Shown here: positions 1-8,221 of the stretch, piece after piece | Position numbering within the stretch: the first letter of the stretch is position 1 | How the letters are laid out: the number at the start of each line of letters is the position of its first letter | Position numbers and translations under genes: made by a program | Notes under the pieces: generated by a model | Seen by the model: only the letters and a program-made list of their open reading frames with translations | The model's database searches: none | Told to the model about the DNA's origin: nothing | Assembly (NCBI GenBank): GCA_017625405.1 | Contig: JAGALB010000028.1 | Span: forward strand, 1 to 39,750 | From: Ruminiclostridium sp. | GTDB taxonomy: Bacteria; Bacillota; Clostridia; Oscillospirales; Ruminococcaceae | Direction of reading: 5' to 3' | DNA: 39,750 nt

Positions 1-1
1 C

Positions 2-38
2 GGCGGCTCCGCCGCCGCCCGTGCGCCGCACGAAGTGC
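2..38. repeat. Abutting short hairpins at window edge (family D-like)
   Basis: GGCGGC-TCC-GCCGCC (2-16) is followed directly by CGTGC-GCC-GCACG (20-32) and GCAC-GAA-GTGC. The arms are perfect and the loops are 3 nt. The same style recurs around nadA, and the motif CGTGCGCCGCA also occurs just after the hairpins at 31834. It lies upstream of spoIIR and is cut by the window edge. Confidence 0.5.
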
Positions 39-74
39 CGTTCCCCCGAAAAATCGCAAAAGGAGCAGAAATGT

Positions 75-707
75 ATGAAATCGGATGAAAAAACACTGGA
101 TATAGCACTGCTTATAGGTGCGGCAGTATCGATTATAATTGCTATGATAACAGGGTTTGTAAAAAACTGCGAGGAGATGCAGGACAAGGCGTTCAGACTC
201 CATATTCTCGCCAACTCCGACTCTGCGGCAGACCAGCAGACAAAATACGAGGTAAGGGATTACATACTTTCCGACCTTTATTATATTTTTGACAGCTGCG
301 AAACGAAAGCCGAAACAAAGGCGCTTGCCGAAAGGAATATTGAACTGATTTCCGCCAGAGTCAACGATTATCTGAAGCTTGAGGGGTGCGGGTACAGGGC
401 GGTATGCGCCGTGGAAAAATGCAGCTTCGGCACGAGAAAATACGGGGACTACACCCTGCCCGCAGGCGAATACGATGCACTGAAGATAACCCTCGGCAAG
501 GGCGAAGGGCATAACTGGTGGTGCGTGCTGTATCCTTCCCTTTGTATAAGTGCGGCGTCAGAGCCGTCTGTTCTGCCTGAACGGACATTGTACAAAGAGG
601 AAAAGCGGAAGGCGCAGCTTACTGCGGACAGTCTTGCGGCGGAATACGGAAATGTTGAGTACAGCTTTCTGGTTTATGAGTGGTTCAGGGATTTTTTCGG
701 GGTATAG
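75..707 (+). CDS. spoIIR: Stage II sporulation protein R (SpoIIR)
   Basis: SpoIIR is the forespore-made signalling protein that triggers SpoIIGA to process pro-sigma-E in the mother cell during sporulation. The 210-aa product has one N-terminal membrane segment (about residues 10-29, signal anchor), then the family motifs FRLHILANSDS, LPAGEY.ALKI and GHNWWCVLYPSLC. The frame is open from base 21, but ATG 75 has AAAAGGAG about 9 nt upstream, so 75 is chosen; the upstream extension is arginine/lysine-rich and unlike a signal sequence. A hairpin follows at 724-757. The gene marks the host as an endospore-forming Firmicute. Function is inferred from family; identification is firm. Confidence 0.93.
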   Translation: MKSDEKTLDIALLIGAAVSIIIAMITGFVKNCEEMQDKAFRLHILANSDSAADQQTKYEVRDYILSDLYYIFDSCETKAETKALAERNIELISARVNDYLKLEGCGYRAVCAVEKCSFGTRKYGDYTLPAGEYDALKITLGKGEGHNWWCVLYPSLCISAASEPSVLPERTLYKEEKRKAQLTADSLAAEYGNVEYSFLVYEWFRDFFGV

Positions 708-723
708 CCTGTCATAAAAAATA

Positions 724-757
724 AAATCACCTCATACATTTGTGTGAGGTGATAGTT
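724..757 (+). promoter_or_regulatory. Hairpin overlapping the ribosome site of the next gene
   Basis: ATCACCTCA and TGAGGTGAT form a 9-bp perfect stem, extended by imperfect pairs. The 3' arm contains the AGGTGAT that serves as Shine-Dalgarno for the TTG start at 758. It could end the spoIIR transcript or hide the ribosome site of the next gene. The bases after it (AGTTTTG) are a poor U-run. Confidence 0.5.
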
Positions 758-1144
758 TTGTCCGTAAAATATAAAAGTGAGCTTATGAAAAGAATAAATA
801 CATATATATTTTCTACCGTTCTGGGTGCAGGCTTTTCTGTCGGGATGATTTTCCTGTCGGCACTGCTTATGTATTCGCTTCAGTTTCCGCTGTATACCGC
901 AGGTTATTTTTCCTTGTTCTCTTTCGGCTGCGGAGCTATGCTGTCCGGCTTTGTCAGCGGCAGAATCAAGCGGCACGGCGGCCTGAAAACAGGCTTTCGC
1001 TGTGCGGTGATACTGCTTGTGCTGTGTGCAGTGGGCGCAGCTGTAAGCGGTAATTTTGACGGAAGCTCTGCCGCCGCCAAAATCTGTACCGCAGTAATCT
1101 GCGGCTGCGCAGGCGGAGTCCTGGGAGTCAACAAGCGTGTATAA
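758..1144 (+). CDS. TIGR04086-type small membrane protein
   Basis: This 128-aa hydrophobic protein has about four membrane segments (roughly residues 15-37, 45-65, 80-100, 108-125). Glycine/alanine-rich helices such as FSFGCGAMLSGFVSGRIK and a C-terminal AVICGCAGGVLGV resemble the TIGR04086/DUF3792 family found in spore-forming Firmicutes, whose role is unknown. I chose TTG 758 because AGGTGAT ends 5 nt before it; ATG 785 is the alternative and would remove nine residues. The gene follows spoIIR by 50 bp with an RBS-containing hairpin between them. Family assignment is by overall pattern, not by a unique motif. Confidence 0.7.
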   Translation: MSVKYKSELMKRINTYIFSTVLGAGFSVGMIFLSALLMYSLQFPLYTAGYFSLFSFGCGAMLSGFVSGRIKRHGGLKTGFRCAVILLVLCAVGAAVSGNFDGSSAAAKICTAVICGCAGGVLGVNKRV

Positions 1145-1150
1145 AATCTA

Positions 1151-1395
1151 TCTGTAAGAGTGGTTCGTATAGAAAATTTGTATATATTATTGAAGAAAAC
1201 CCTTTTGTAAAAGGGTTTTCCTCAAACTCCTTTCCTAAAACTTCAAATATTAATTACAGCCTGGCAGGGTAAACCTGTCAGGCTGTAATTGATATTAAAA
1301 GTCTTTGGAAGGGGGTACGGGGGATAACCTTTCTTCAGAAAGGTTTCCTCCGATAAATACATATAAAGCTTCTGTATGAGCATCACTCTTACAGA
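1151..1395. repeat. Repeat A copy 1: 245-bp nested palindrome with 14-bp TIRs
   Basis: The ends TCTGTAAGAGTGGT and ATCACTCTTACAGA are inverted repeats (13 of 14 match). Inside are three hairpins: an AACCCTTTT-type stem near 1197-1220, a large central stem (1252-1290) with 17-bp arms and one mismatch, and AACCTTTCT/AGAAAGGTT near 1326-1345. It has no ORF. It is in the opposite orientation to the copies at 16352 and 21691. It sits between convergent genes; no target-site duplication is obvious. Confidence 0.8.
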
Positions 1396-1401
1396 TGGAT
1401 T

Positions 1402-3147
1402 TTAAACCGCAAACTGGCTGTTATACAGGTTGGCGTAGAAGCCTCCCTTGTTTAAAAGCTCGGTGTGGTTGCCCTGTTCGATGATGTTGCCATCCTTCAT
1501 TACAAGGATTATATCCGCATCACGTATGGTTGACAGTCTGTGGGCTACGATAAAGCTTGTTCTGCCCTTCATCAGCTTTGCAAAAGCGTCCTGAATCTTG
1601 ATTTCGGTACGTGTATCAATGCTTGATGTAGCCTCGTCAAGTATAAGCATAGGCGGCAGGCAAAGCATTATTCTTGCAATGCACAGCAGCTGCTTCTGAC
1701 CCTGGGACAGGCTTCCGCCGTCCTCTCCTATCACTGTATTGTAACCATCAGGCAATCTTTTTATAAAGCTGTGGGCGTGTGCCGCCTTTGACGCTGCGAT
1801 AACCTCTTCGTCGGTGGCGTCAGGCTTGCCCATTGTGATGTTGTCACGGATTGTGCCTGACCTGAGCCAGGTTTCCTGAAGTACCATACCATAGGACGAA
1901 CGCAGACTTTCACGTGTAAGCTCACGTATATCCTCGCCCTCAACGCAGATTTTGCCTGATGTAACATCGTAAAAGCGCATCAGCAGATTTATAACCGTGG
2001 TTTTGCCGCAGCCCGTAGGCCCTACAATCGCCACTCTCTGACCGGGTGTAACCGTCAGATTGAAATTCTCGATAAGCTTCTTTTCGGGAACGTAGGAGAA
2101 GCATACATCGTGTAAGCTTACATCTCCGTCTGTGCCGCCCAGCACCTTGTTTCCCTCGTCGGAAACCTGTGCAGGCTCTTCAATAAGCTCAAACACTCTG
2201 CCTGCGCAGGCAAGGGCGTTCTGCAATTCGGTAATTACTCCCGAAATTTCGTTGAAGGGCTTTGTATACTGGTTGGCATAGCTTAAAAAGCAGGATAATG
2301 CGCCTACGGAAAGTCCGCCGCTTATTGCCGCTATTGCGCCTGTAAGTCCCACACCCGCATAAACAAGGCTGTTTACAAAACGTGTGGAGGGGTTTACAAG
2401 GGAAGAAAAGAAGGTTGCGCTGAGATATGCCTTTTCAAGGCGGAGATTGATTTCGTCGAACTTTTCGATTGCCTCGTCCTCTCTGCCGAAGGCCTTTACT
2501 ACCTTCTGGTTGCCTATCATTTCGTCAATGAACGCTGTCTGCTCGCCTCTTGTTTCGCTCTGGAGCTTGAACATATTGTAGGTGCGCTTTGCTATGAACT
2601 TTGCCACAAAGAGGGAAACGGGAGTAAGCACAACAACCACAAGTGTAATCCACGGATTTATTGAAAGCATGAACACAAGCGTTCCCGCAATTGTCATAAC
2701 GCCTGTGAATAGCTGGGTGAAGCCCATTAAAAGACCGTCTGCAAACTGGTCTGCATCGGCTATTACACGGCTTACGATATCGCCCACGGGGTTTCTGTCA
2801 AGAAAGCTCAGCGGCAGCTCCTGTATTCTGTCAAATGCGGTGTTTCTGATGTCACGTACAACATGGAAAACCACACGGTTGTTGATAACGCTCATAAGCC
2901 ACTGACAGAGGGCGGTTGCGCCTGCCACCACGGCCGCACGGATAAGCAGGGGAGTTATCGCCGCAAAATTCACCTGACCCTCGCCTACGATAAAGTCGAT
3001 AGCTTCACCGATTACAATAGGAATATACAGTGTTCCCGCAACGGAGGCCGCCGCAAGCAGCATCGACAGGAAGATAAAGAAAAGATAGCGTTTTACAAAG
3101 CCTAAAACTTTAAGAAGGGTCTTCGGATTTTTCTTTTTCTCAGCCAT
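1402..3147 (-). CDS. ABC exporter half-transporter, catalytically complete subunit
   Basis: This 581-aa half-transporter has an N-terminal six-helix exporter membrane domain (about 15-320) and a C-terminal ATPase domain. The ATPase has Walker A GPTGCGKTT, a Q-loop (VLQETWL), signature LSQGQKQ, Walker B MLILDEATS with the catalytic Glu, and an intact switch histidine (IVAHRLSTI). Its start overlaps the end of the upstream half-transporter gene by 8 bp, so the two are co-transcribed and presumably translationally coupled. Together they should form a heterodimeric multidrug/lipid-type exporter; substrate unknown. Nothing nearby suggests a peptide or bacteriocin cargo. Confidence 0.9.
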   Translation of the reverse strand: MAEKKKNPKTLLKVLGFVKRYLFFIFLSMLLAAASVAGTLYIPIVIGEAIDFIVGEGQVNFAAITPLLIRAAVVAGATALCQWLMSVINNRVVFHVVRDIRNTAFDRIQELPLSFLDRNPVGDIVSRVIADADQFADGLLMGFTQLFTGVMTIAGTLVFMLSINPWITLVVVVLTPVSLFVAKFIAKRTYNMFKLQSETRGEQTAFIDEMIGNQKVVKAFGREDEAIEKFDEINLRLEKAYLSATFFSSLVNPSTRFVNSLVYAGVGLTGAIAAISGGLSVGALSCFLSYANQYTKPFNEISGVITELQNALACAGRVFELIEEPAQVSDEGNKVLGGTDGDVSLHDVCFSYVPEKKLIENFNLTVTPGQRVAIVGPTGCGKTTVINLLMRFYDVTSGKICVEGEDIRELTRESLRSSYGMVLQETWLRSGTIRDNITMGKPDATDEEVIAASKAAHAHSFIKRLPDGYNTVIGEDGGSLSQGQKQLLCIARIMLCLPPMLILDEATSSIDTRTEIKIQDAFAKLMKGRTSFIVAHRLSTIRDADIILVMKDGNIIEQGNHTELLNKGGFYANLYNSQFAV

Positions 3148-4888
3148 TGTTTACGCCCTCCTTTCCGTCTGATTCCTTTTTGAACTGGGAATTATGGATT
3201 TCCTTATATACTTCACAGCTCTGAAGCAGCTCATCATGAGTTCCGATTCCTGCAACCTCACCGTCGTCAAGGACAACTATCTTGTCTGCGTGCTGAATTG
3301 AAGATGTACGCTGCGAAACGATGAAAACAGTTGTATTTTCAAGAGTTTTAAGGGATTTTCTCAGCGCCGCATCGGTTGCATAGTCAAGAGCAGATGCGCT
3401 GTCGTCAAGAATAAGGATTTCAGGCTTTTTCACAAGGGCACGGGCGATTGTGAAGCGCTGGCGCTGACCGCCTGACAGGTTCTTGCCGCCCTGCTCAATC
3501 ATGTGGTCAAGTCCGCCGTCCTTTTTCTCCACGATTTCCTTTGCCTGCGCAAGCTCAAGCGCCTTGAAAATCTCTTCATCGGTGGCGTTTTCGTTGCCCC
3601 ATTTCATATTTTCACGGATTGTACCCTTGAACAGCACCGCTTTCTGGGGAACAATACCGATTTTGCTTCTGAGCGCTTCGATTTCATAATCCCTGACGTT
3701 GAGTCCGTCTACAAAAACCTCGCCCTCTTCGGCGTCGTAAAATCTGCCTATCATATTGACAAGGGAGCTTTTGCCTGAGCCTGTACCGCCGATAATACCC
3801 ACGGTAGAGCCTCTTTCCGCTGTGAAATCTATATCGCTGAGAGCGTTTTCCGCAGCGTCGGGATAACGAAGAGATGCCTTTCTGAATTCCACCGCATAGA
3901 GATAGCCCTCAAAGCCGTTCTTTTCGATACCGTCCTTCTGCATAGCCTCGGTTTCAAGCACCTTTTCGATTCTTCTGCCGCAGGCAATTGACTTTGTGAT
4001 GTTGATAATCAGGTTTGCAAGCTTTATAAGCTCCACCAGAATCTGGGACATATAGTTGTAAAGCGCAACCACCGCACCCTGTGTGAGAATACCTGCTTCA
4101 ACACGGACAGCGCCGTTGTTTATAAGCAGGATAATCGCAAGGTTGATAATTACAAAGGTGAGAGGATTCATAAGTGCGGCGATTCTGCCTACCTTTTTCT
4201 GCTGACGGGTAAGACTCTGGTTTTCCCCTGAAAAATACTGTATTTCGTCCTGTTCCTTATGGAAAGCACGGATAACTCTTACGCCCGTAAGGTTTTCACG
4301 TGTTGTTCTGAGAACGGTGTCAAGTCCGCCGCGCACCTTATTATATAAAGGAATAGTCACGAACATAACCCCGAAGACCACAAGGGCAAGCACAGGAATA
4401 GCCCCTGCAAAAATAAGCGCCATGTCAAAATCAATGGTAAACGCCATTATCATTGCGCCGAACACTACGAAGGGAGAACGCAGCAGCAGACGAAGAGTAA
4501 GGTTTACGCCCGACTGCACCTGATTTAAGTCACCTGTCATTCTTGTTATAAGGGTGGATGTGCCTGTCTTGTCAAGCTGAGCGTAGGAGAATTCCTGGAT
4601 TTTGCGGAACAATGCCCCGTTTACGCTTCTTGCAAAGCCTGCCGCCGCCTTTGCGGAAAAATACTGGGCAGTAACGGCGAAGCCAAGACCTACAATGCCG
4701 AATGCCGCCAGCAGCAATGCCATTTTCACAACATAGCCTGTGTCGCCGCTTCCGATGCCCGTGTCGATGATTGCCGCCACAACAAGGGGAACAAGCAGTT
4801 CAAGTATAGCTTCCAGCATTTTGAAAAGGGGAGCTAATATCGTTTCCTTCAAGTAATTATCCGTAAGATGTTTAAGTAGTTTTCGCAT
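3140..4888 (-). CDS. ABC exporter half-transporter, degenerate-site subunit
   Basis: This 582-aa protein has an exporter membrane domain (about 1-310) and an ATPase domain with Walker A GGTGSGKS (367-374) and canonical signature LSGGQ (471-475). Walker B ends ILILDD, with Asp496 where the catalytic Glu should be, and the switch histidine is Gln526 (IVSQR). This one-sided loss is known from heterodimeric exporters such as BmrC/BmrD and TM287/288, where one composite site is non-hydrolytic. The partner (1402-3147) supplies the complete Walker set and this subunit supplies the canonical signature. A 17-bp-spaced promoter lies upstream (4927-4955). Confidence 0.9.
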   Translation of the reverse strand: MRKLLKHLTDNYLKETILAPLFKMLEAILELLVPLVVAAIIDTGIGSGDTGYVVKMALLLAAFGIVGLGFAVTAQYFSAKAAAGFARSVNGALFRKIQEFSYAQLDKTGTSTLITRMTGDLNQVQSGVNLTLRLLLRSPFVVFGAMIMAFTIDFDMALIFAGAIPVLALVVFGVMFVTIPLYNKVRGGLDTVLRTTRENLTGVRVIRAFHKEQDEIQYFSGENQSLTRQQKKVGRIAALMNPLTFVIINLAIILLINNGAVRVEAGILTQGAVVALYNYMSQILVELIKLANLIINITKSIACGRRIEKVLETEAMQKDGIEKNGFEGYLYAVEFRKASLRYPDAAENALSDIDFTAERGSTVGIIGGTGSGKSSLVNMIGRFYDAEEGEVFVDGLNVRDYEIEALRSKIGIVPQKAVLFKGTIRENMKWGNENATDEEIFKALELAQAKEIVEKKDGGLDHMIEQGGKNLSGGQRQRFTIARALVKKPEILILDDSASALDYATDAALRKSLKTLENTTVFIVSQRTSSIQHADKIVVLDDGEVAGIGTHDELLQSCEVYKEIHNSQFKKESDGKEGVNNG

Positions 4889-4926
4889 ATTTCAGTTTCC
4901 TTGTCTTTATAGTAAAATCAATGCTT

Positions 4927-4955
4927 ATTATATCATTTTTAAGAGCTTTCTGCAA
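4927..4955 (-). promoter_or_regulatory. Sigma-A-type promoter for the ABC exporter pair
   Basis: On the minus strand: -35 TTGCAG (4950-4955), 17-bp spacer, -10 TATAAT (4927-4932). It is arranged divergently with the promoter at 4974-5002. Confidence 0.65.
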
Positions 4956-4973
4956 CCATATTTTTCCCCTTGC

Positions 4974-5002
4974 TTGCATTTTTTATGAATTTGTGGTATA
5001 GT
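4974..5002 (+). promoter_or_regulatory. Sigma-A-type promoter for the metal-binding lipoprotein
   Basis: TTGCAT (4974-4979), 17-bp spacer, TATAGT (4997-5002). This puts the transcript start near 5009, leaving a leader of under 30 nt with no room for a riboswitch. No clear Zur-like palindrome is visible. Confidence 0.65.
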
Positions 5003-5036
5003 AGCCTTATCAAATTACAGAAAGACTGAGGAAAAA

Positions 5037-5966
5037 ATGCGAATTTTCAGAAGACTCCTGTCCGTTCTTGCCGCAGGTGCGCTGGTGCTGACCTGTTCAG
5101 CCTGCAATGCCGCCGAAAACACAGAAACCGACGGACTTAAAATTATAACCACCAATTTCCCGCCCTATGATTTCGTAAAGCAGATCTCAAAGGGTGAGAT
5201 TGTTCCCGAAATGCTCCTTTCAGGCGGTCAGGACAGCCATTCCTTCGAGCCTACCGCACAGCAGATCATTGCTATTTCCGAAGCGGATATCTTTATCTGC
5301 ACAGGCGGCGAAAGCGATGCCTGGGTTGATGAAATACTCATGAGTATGGATACCGACGTCAGGATTATAAAGATGATGGACTGCGTAGAGCCGCTGTGCT
5401 CGGAAGAACATCACCACGAAGAGGGCGAACATCACCACGACCACTCGGAATATGACGAGCACGTGTGGACTTCGCCGAAAAACGCAATGAAGATCGCCCA
5501 GACCATCAAAGGCGCAATGTGTGAAGCCGACCCCGAAAACACCGATGCCTACAACAGCGGTTACGCAGAGCTTTACACAAGCCTTACGGCCCTTGACCAA
5601 TATCTGGCAGAGATAGCGGAAAAGCTCACCGCACCCCTGATTTTCGGCGACCGCTTCCCGTTTTTATACATGGCGCACGATTACGGCATTGAATATTACG
5701 CCGCATTTTCGGGCTGTTCTTCGGAAACTGAGCCTTCCGCCGCAAAAATGACCGAGCTTATCGAAGCGGCAAAGGCGAATAACGTAAAGACTATCTTCTA
5801 TGTGGAATTTTCAACACAGAAGGTTGCGGACACAGTTGCGGAAGCGGCAGGCGCAGAAACGGCGCTTTTCCATTCCTGCCACAGCGTTTCGGATGAGGAT
5901 TTAAAGAACGGCGAAAGCTATGCTTCTCTTATGATGAAGAATTTTGCAAAGCTTGAAAGGTTATAA
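5037..5966 (+). CDS. Zinc-type ABC transporter substrate-binding lipoprotein (ZnuA/AdcA class)
   Basis: This 309-aa cluster A-I (cation-binding) protein should capture zinc or manganese outside the membrane. It has a basic N-terminus, a hydrophobic stretch and a lipobox-like site (CSAC, Cys23). The family features TTNFPPYDFVKQI, a conserved metal His (DSHSFEPT), a His/Glu-rich loop (HHHEEGEHHHDHSEYDEH, about 125-142) followed by VW.SPKNA, and a late GDRFPF.YMAHDYG segment are all present. The His-rich loop points to zinc rather than manganese. No znuB/znuC permease or ATPase genes adjoin it, so it must use a transporter encoded elsewhere. It has its own promoter and a strong terminator (5968-6000). 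Confidence 0.87.
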   Translation: MRIFRRLLSVLAAGALVLTCSACNAAENTETDGLKIITTNFPPYDFVKQISKGEIVPEMLLSGGQDSHSFEPTAQQIIAISEADIFICTGGESDAWVDEILMSMDTDVRIIKMMDCVEPLCSEEHHHEEGEHHHDHSEYDEHVWTSPKNAMKIAQTIKGAMCEADPENTDAYNSGYAELYTSLTALDQYLAEIAEKLTAPLIFGDRFPFLYMAHDYGIEYYAAFSGCSSETEPSAAKMTELIEAAKANNVKTIFYVEFSTQKVADTVAEAAGAETALFHSCHSVSDEDLKNGESYASLMMKNFAKLERL

Positions 5967-5967
5967 T

Positions 5968-6000
5968 AAAAAAGACAGTACCGGCGGTACTGTCTTTTTT
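5968..6000. terminator. Bidirectional intrinsic terminator
   Basis: GACAGTACC-GGC-GGTACTGTC is flanked by six A and six T. It serves both the lipoprotein gene (plus) and the convergent Nudix gene (minus), whose stop codon adjoins it. Confidence 0.9.
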
Positions 6001-6001
6001 A

Positions 6002-6415
6002 TCATTTCATTAGTGCGATAAATGCCTTTGCTCTGCTTACGACAAGCTTGTCGTTGTCGTAGGTAAGATGGGAAATCGCCTGTCCGATTTCCACCCAGCG
6101 GATTTCTGCAATTTCCTCTGCCTGGGGCTTTGTGTCATTGTTCAGCGCCTTTGCTACGAAATAAACCACGGTTTTTGTGGTGTCACGGCGGGGAGAAAAG
6201 GAAACGGTTTCCCTGAATCCCGTGTCAATAAGCACATCAATGTTGGTTTCTTCCTTGATTTCACGTCTTGCGGTTTCTTCCTCGGTTTCATTGCCCTCTA
6301 CGTGACCTTTCGGAAAAGACCAGTAACCTGATTTGATGTGCCTGATGAGCAATATCTCGGTATTGCCGTGAAATTTCCTGTAAACAATAGCGCCGCAGGA
6401 TTTTTCGCTATTCAT
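6002..6415 (-). CDS. Nudix hydrolase, Ap4A-hydrolase-like
   Basis: This 137-aa single-domain Nudix hydrolase contains the Nudix box from Gly37 (GHVEGNE..EE..RREIKEE, 37-56), giving the Glu cluster for Mg2+ and pyrophosphate hydrolysis. The usual Gly near the end of the box is Asn (EETNI). The start SCGAIVYR and LLIRH...WSFPKGH are typical of bis(5'-nucleosyl)-tetraphosphatases that clear Ap4A and related dinucleotides; the exact substrate is inferred. ATG at 6415 is preceded by AAAGGGTGA. It has its own promoter (6454-6482) and shares the terminator at 5968-6000. Confidence 0.85.
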   Translation of the reverse strand: MNSEKSCGAIVYRKFHGNTEILLIRHIKSGYWSFPKGHVEGNETEEETARREIKEETNIDVLIDTGFRETVSFSPRRDTTKTVVYFVAKALNNDTKPQAEEIAEIRWVEIGQAISHLTYDNDKLVVSRAKAFIALMK

Positions 6416-6453
6416 CAGCTCACCCTTTCAATATAATAGTATGGATCGAATAT

Positions 6454-6482
6454 ATTATAACACAAAATATCTGATTTGTCAC
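6454..6482 (-). promoter_or_regulatory. Promoter for the Nudix hydrolase gene
   Basis: On the minus strand: GTGACA (6477-6482), 17-bp spacer, TATAAT (6454-6459), about 30 bp before the start codon region. Confidence 0.55.
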
Positions 6483-6519
6483 GTATTTTATTCAATCTTT
6501 TCTTCCTATTTTTCAACTA

Positions 6520-6548
6520 TTGACAATAACTGGCAAAAAGTATATACT
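6520..6548 (+). promoter_or_regulatory. Near-consensus promoter for the Abi gene
   Basis: TTGACA (6520-6525), 17-bp spacer, TATACT (6543-6548). The predicted start is near 6555, giving a leader of only about 22 nt. Confidence 0.75.
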
Positions 6549-6577
6549 TTATTTAGCAAAATTTGAAAGGATTCCTT

Positions 6578-7450
6578 ATGAAAAACGGTTATAAAAGCGT
6601 AAAAAATCCCGCAACCATAAAAGCCCAGATCGACAAGCTCAGAAGCAGAGGCTGCGTCATAGAAGATGAGGAAAGAGCCGAATTTGTCCTTTCCAACATC
6701 AACTACTATCGTCTTGTTCATTATTTTTCCGTTTTTCTTGACGGAAACGGCAGTTACAGGGACGGCACCACCTTTGAGAAAGTCATGCGTGTCTATGACT
6801 TCGACCGCTTACTGCGCTCGCTTCTCCTTACCGCCCTTGAAGAAGTGGAAATCTCCATGCGTGCCCACGTTTCCAACTACCACGCCCTGAAATACGGCGC
6901 ACTGGGTTATCTCAACGAATCCACCTTTGATTTTCACCACAACCACAAATACTTCACCTCAAAGATAGACCGTCTTGTTGAATCCAATACCGGCGAGGCT
7001 ATGGTTACCCACCATATGAAAAAGTACGGCGGTTCTTTTCCGCTGTGGGTAATTATGGAGCTTTTCAGCTTCGGTATGCTCAATACCTTTTACGCCGACC
7101 TGAAAACCGATGATAAAAAGGCTATCGCAGACAAGGCCTTCGGCGTTTCCTACCGCTGCGTGGAAGACTGGCTCTACTGCCTGTCCGACCTTCGCAACGC
7201 CTGCGCCCATTACACAAGACTTTATGCAAACGAGCTGGATAACGAGCCGAAACAGCCGGGGGACTATCACCGTCCGCTTACAGGCTCGGTGTATGACCAT
7301 ATCCTGATTTTAAAGCGGCTTTATCCCCGTGATGACGCATGGAGAAGTACCTTCCTCATGCGTCTTGAAATGCTGATTACGGAATACAGCGATGTGGTGG
7401 AGCTTGAACATATAGGCTTCCCCGATGACTGGAGAGAAGAGCTTGAATGA
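6578..7450 (+). CDS. Abi family (Abi_2/AbiD/AbiF-type) HEPN protein
   Basis: This 290-aa protein matches the Abi_2 family of phage abortive-infection proteins. It has the N-terminal pattern QI..L.SRG..I.DEE.A..VL..INYYRL, a central helix with RLLRSLLLTALEEVEISMRAH, and LSDLRNACAHYTRLYAN. The last contains RNACAH (Arg206 to His211), the R-X4-H signature of HEPN ribonucleases, so it probably acts as an RNase that halts growth on infection (inferred from family). ATG 6578 is preferred over upstream TTG 6563 because AAAGGA lies 7 nt upstream. It stands alone between housekeeping genes, with its own strong promoter and no obvious antitoxin. The shared terminator (7589-7621) follows a family B repeat. 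Confidence 0.88.
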   Translation: MKNGYKSVKNPATIKAQIDKLRSRGCVIEDEERAEFVLSNINYYRLVHYFSVFLDGNGSYRDGTTFEKVMRVYDFDRLLRSLLLTALEEVEISMRAHVSNYHALKYGALGYLNESTFDFHHNHKYFTSKIDRLVESNTGEAMVTHHMKKYGGSFPLWVIMELFSFGMLNTFYADLKTDDKKAIADKAFGVSYRCVEDWLYCLSDLRNACAHYTRLYANELDNEPKQPGDYHRPLTGSVYDHILILKRLYPRDDAWRSTFLMRLEMLITEYSDVVELEHIGFPDDWREELE

Positions 7451-7477
7451 GCCTGCAAAGCAGACTGGCTGATGAAG

Positions 7478-7589
7478 GATGAATGATTAATGATGAAAGA
7501 TTATGGTGTCGCCTGTGGCGACGGATTTTTAAATTGTGCCCGTAAGGGCACTCCTTAATCATTCACTATTCACTATTCACTATTCATTA
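7478..7589. repeat. Repeat B copy 1
   Basis: The element has two hairpins, GTCGCC-TGT-GGCGAC (near 7508-7522) and GTGCCC-GTAA-GGGCAC (near 7536-7551), separated by an ATTTTTAAAT core. The left flank is ATGATTAATGATGAAAG and the right flank is an array of 7-nt ATTCACT units. It lies between the Abi gene and the terminator it shares with recR. Confidence 0.8.
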
Positions 7590-7621
7590 AAAAAATCCCA
7601 CCTTCCGGTGGGATTTTTTTA
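7589..7621. terminator. Bidirectional terminator between abi and recR
   Basis: AATCCCACC-TTCC-GGTGGGATT is flanked by an A-run and a T-run, so it works for the plus-strand Abi gene and the minus-strand recR cluster. It touches the recR stop. Confidence 0.9.
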
Positions 7622-8218
7622 TAACTCATTTCTGTTTTCAAGGGCACGCTGTAAGGTAACATCGTCGGCATATTCAAGCGCCGAGCCTGCGGGCAGACCG
7701 TAGGCAAGCCTTGTAACCTTAATGCCCATTGGCTTTATCATCCTGCTGATGTATGTAGCGGTTGCCTCACCCTCAACAGTAGGATTTGTCGCCATAATAA
7801 CCTCGTCAACCTCGCCTGTGAGCCTTTTCATAAGCTCAGCAATGCGGATGTCCTGAGGCCCGATATTATCCATGGGAGAAAGAAGTCCGTGCAGCACGTG
7901 ATAAGTGCCTGTGAAGCCGCCCGCGCGTTCAATAGCGGAAACGTCCTTGGGCGCTTCAACCACGCAGATAACCTTATGGTTGCGTCTGTCGTCGCCGCAG
8001 ATTGAGCAGACTTCCTTTTCGGTGAAATTCTGGCAGACCTCACAGCAATGAACGCTGTGACGTGCCTTTACTATTTCCGCAGCAAACTCCTCCACGTCCT
8101 CAACAGGCTGATTGAGCATAAAATATGCAAGCCGCTGGGCGGTTTTCATACCGATACCCGGCAGCTTTGCGAACTGCTCCGCCGCTGAAACAAGGGGGAG
8201 AGAATTATATTCAGCCAT
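7619..8218 (-). CDS. recR: Recombination mediator protein RecR
   Basis: RecR works with RecO (and RecF) to load RecA on gapped DNA. The 199-aa product has the normal length and full domain order: an N-terminal helix-hairpin-helix (FAKLPGIGMKTAQRLA), a Cys4 zinc finger (Cys58, Cys61, Cys70 and Cys73, within CCEVCQNFTEKEVCSIC), a Toprim domain beginning VICVVEAPKDVSAIE, and the C-terminal YGLPAGSALEYADDVTL. It is third in the conserved order dnaX-ybaB-recR; only 3 bp separate it from ybaB. Identification is secure. Confidence 0.97.
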   Translation of the reverse strand: MAEYNSLPLVSAAEQFAKLPGIGMKTAQRLAYFMLNQPVEDVEEFAAEIVKARHSVHCCEVCQNFTEKEVCSICGDDRRNHKVICVVEAPKDVSAIERAGGFTGTYHVLHGLLSPMDNIGPQDIRIAELMKRLTGEVDEVIMATNPTVEGEATATYISRMIKPMGIKVTRLAYGLPAGSALEYADDVTLQRALENRNEL

Positions 8219-8221
8219 TGC

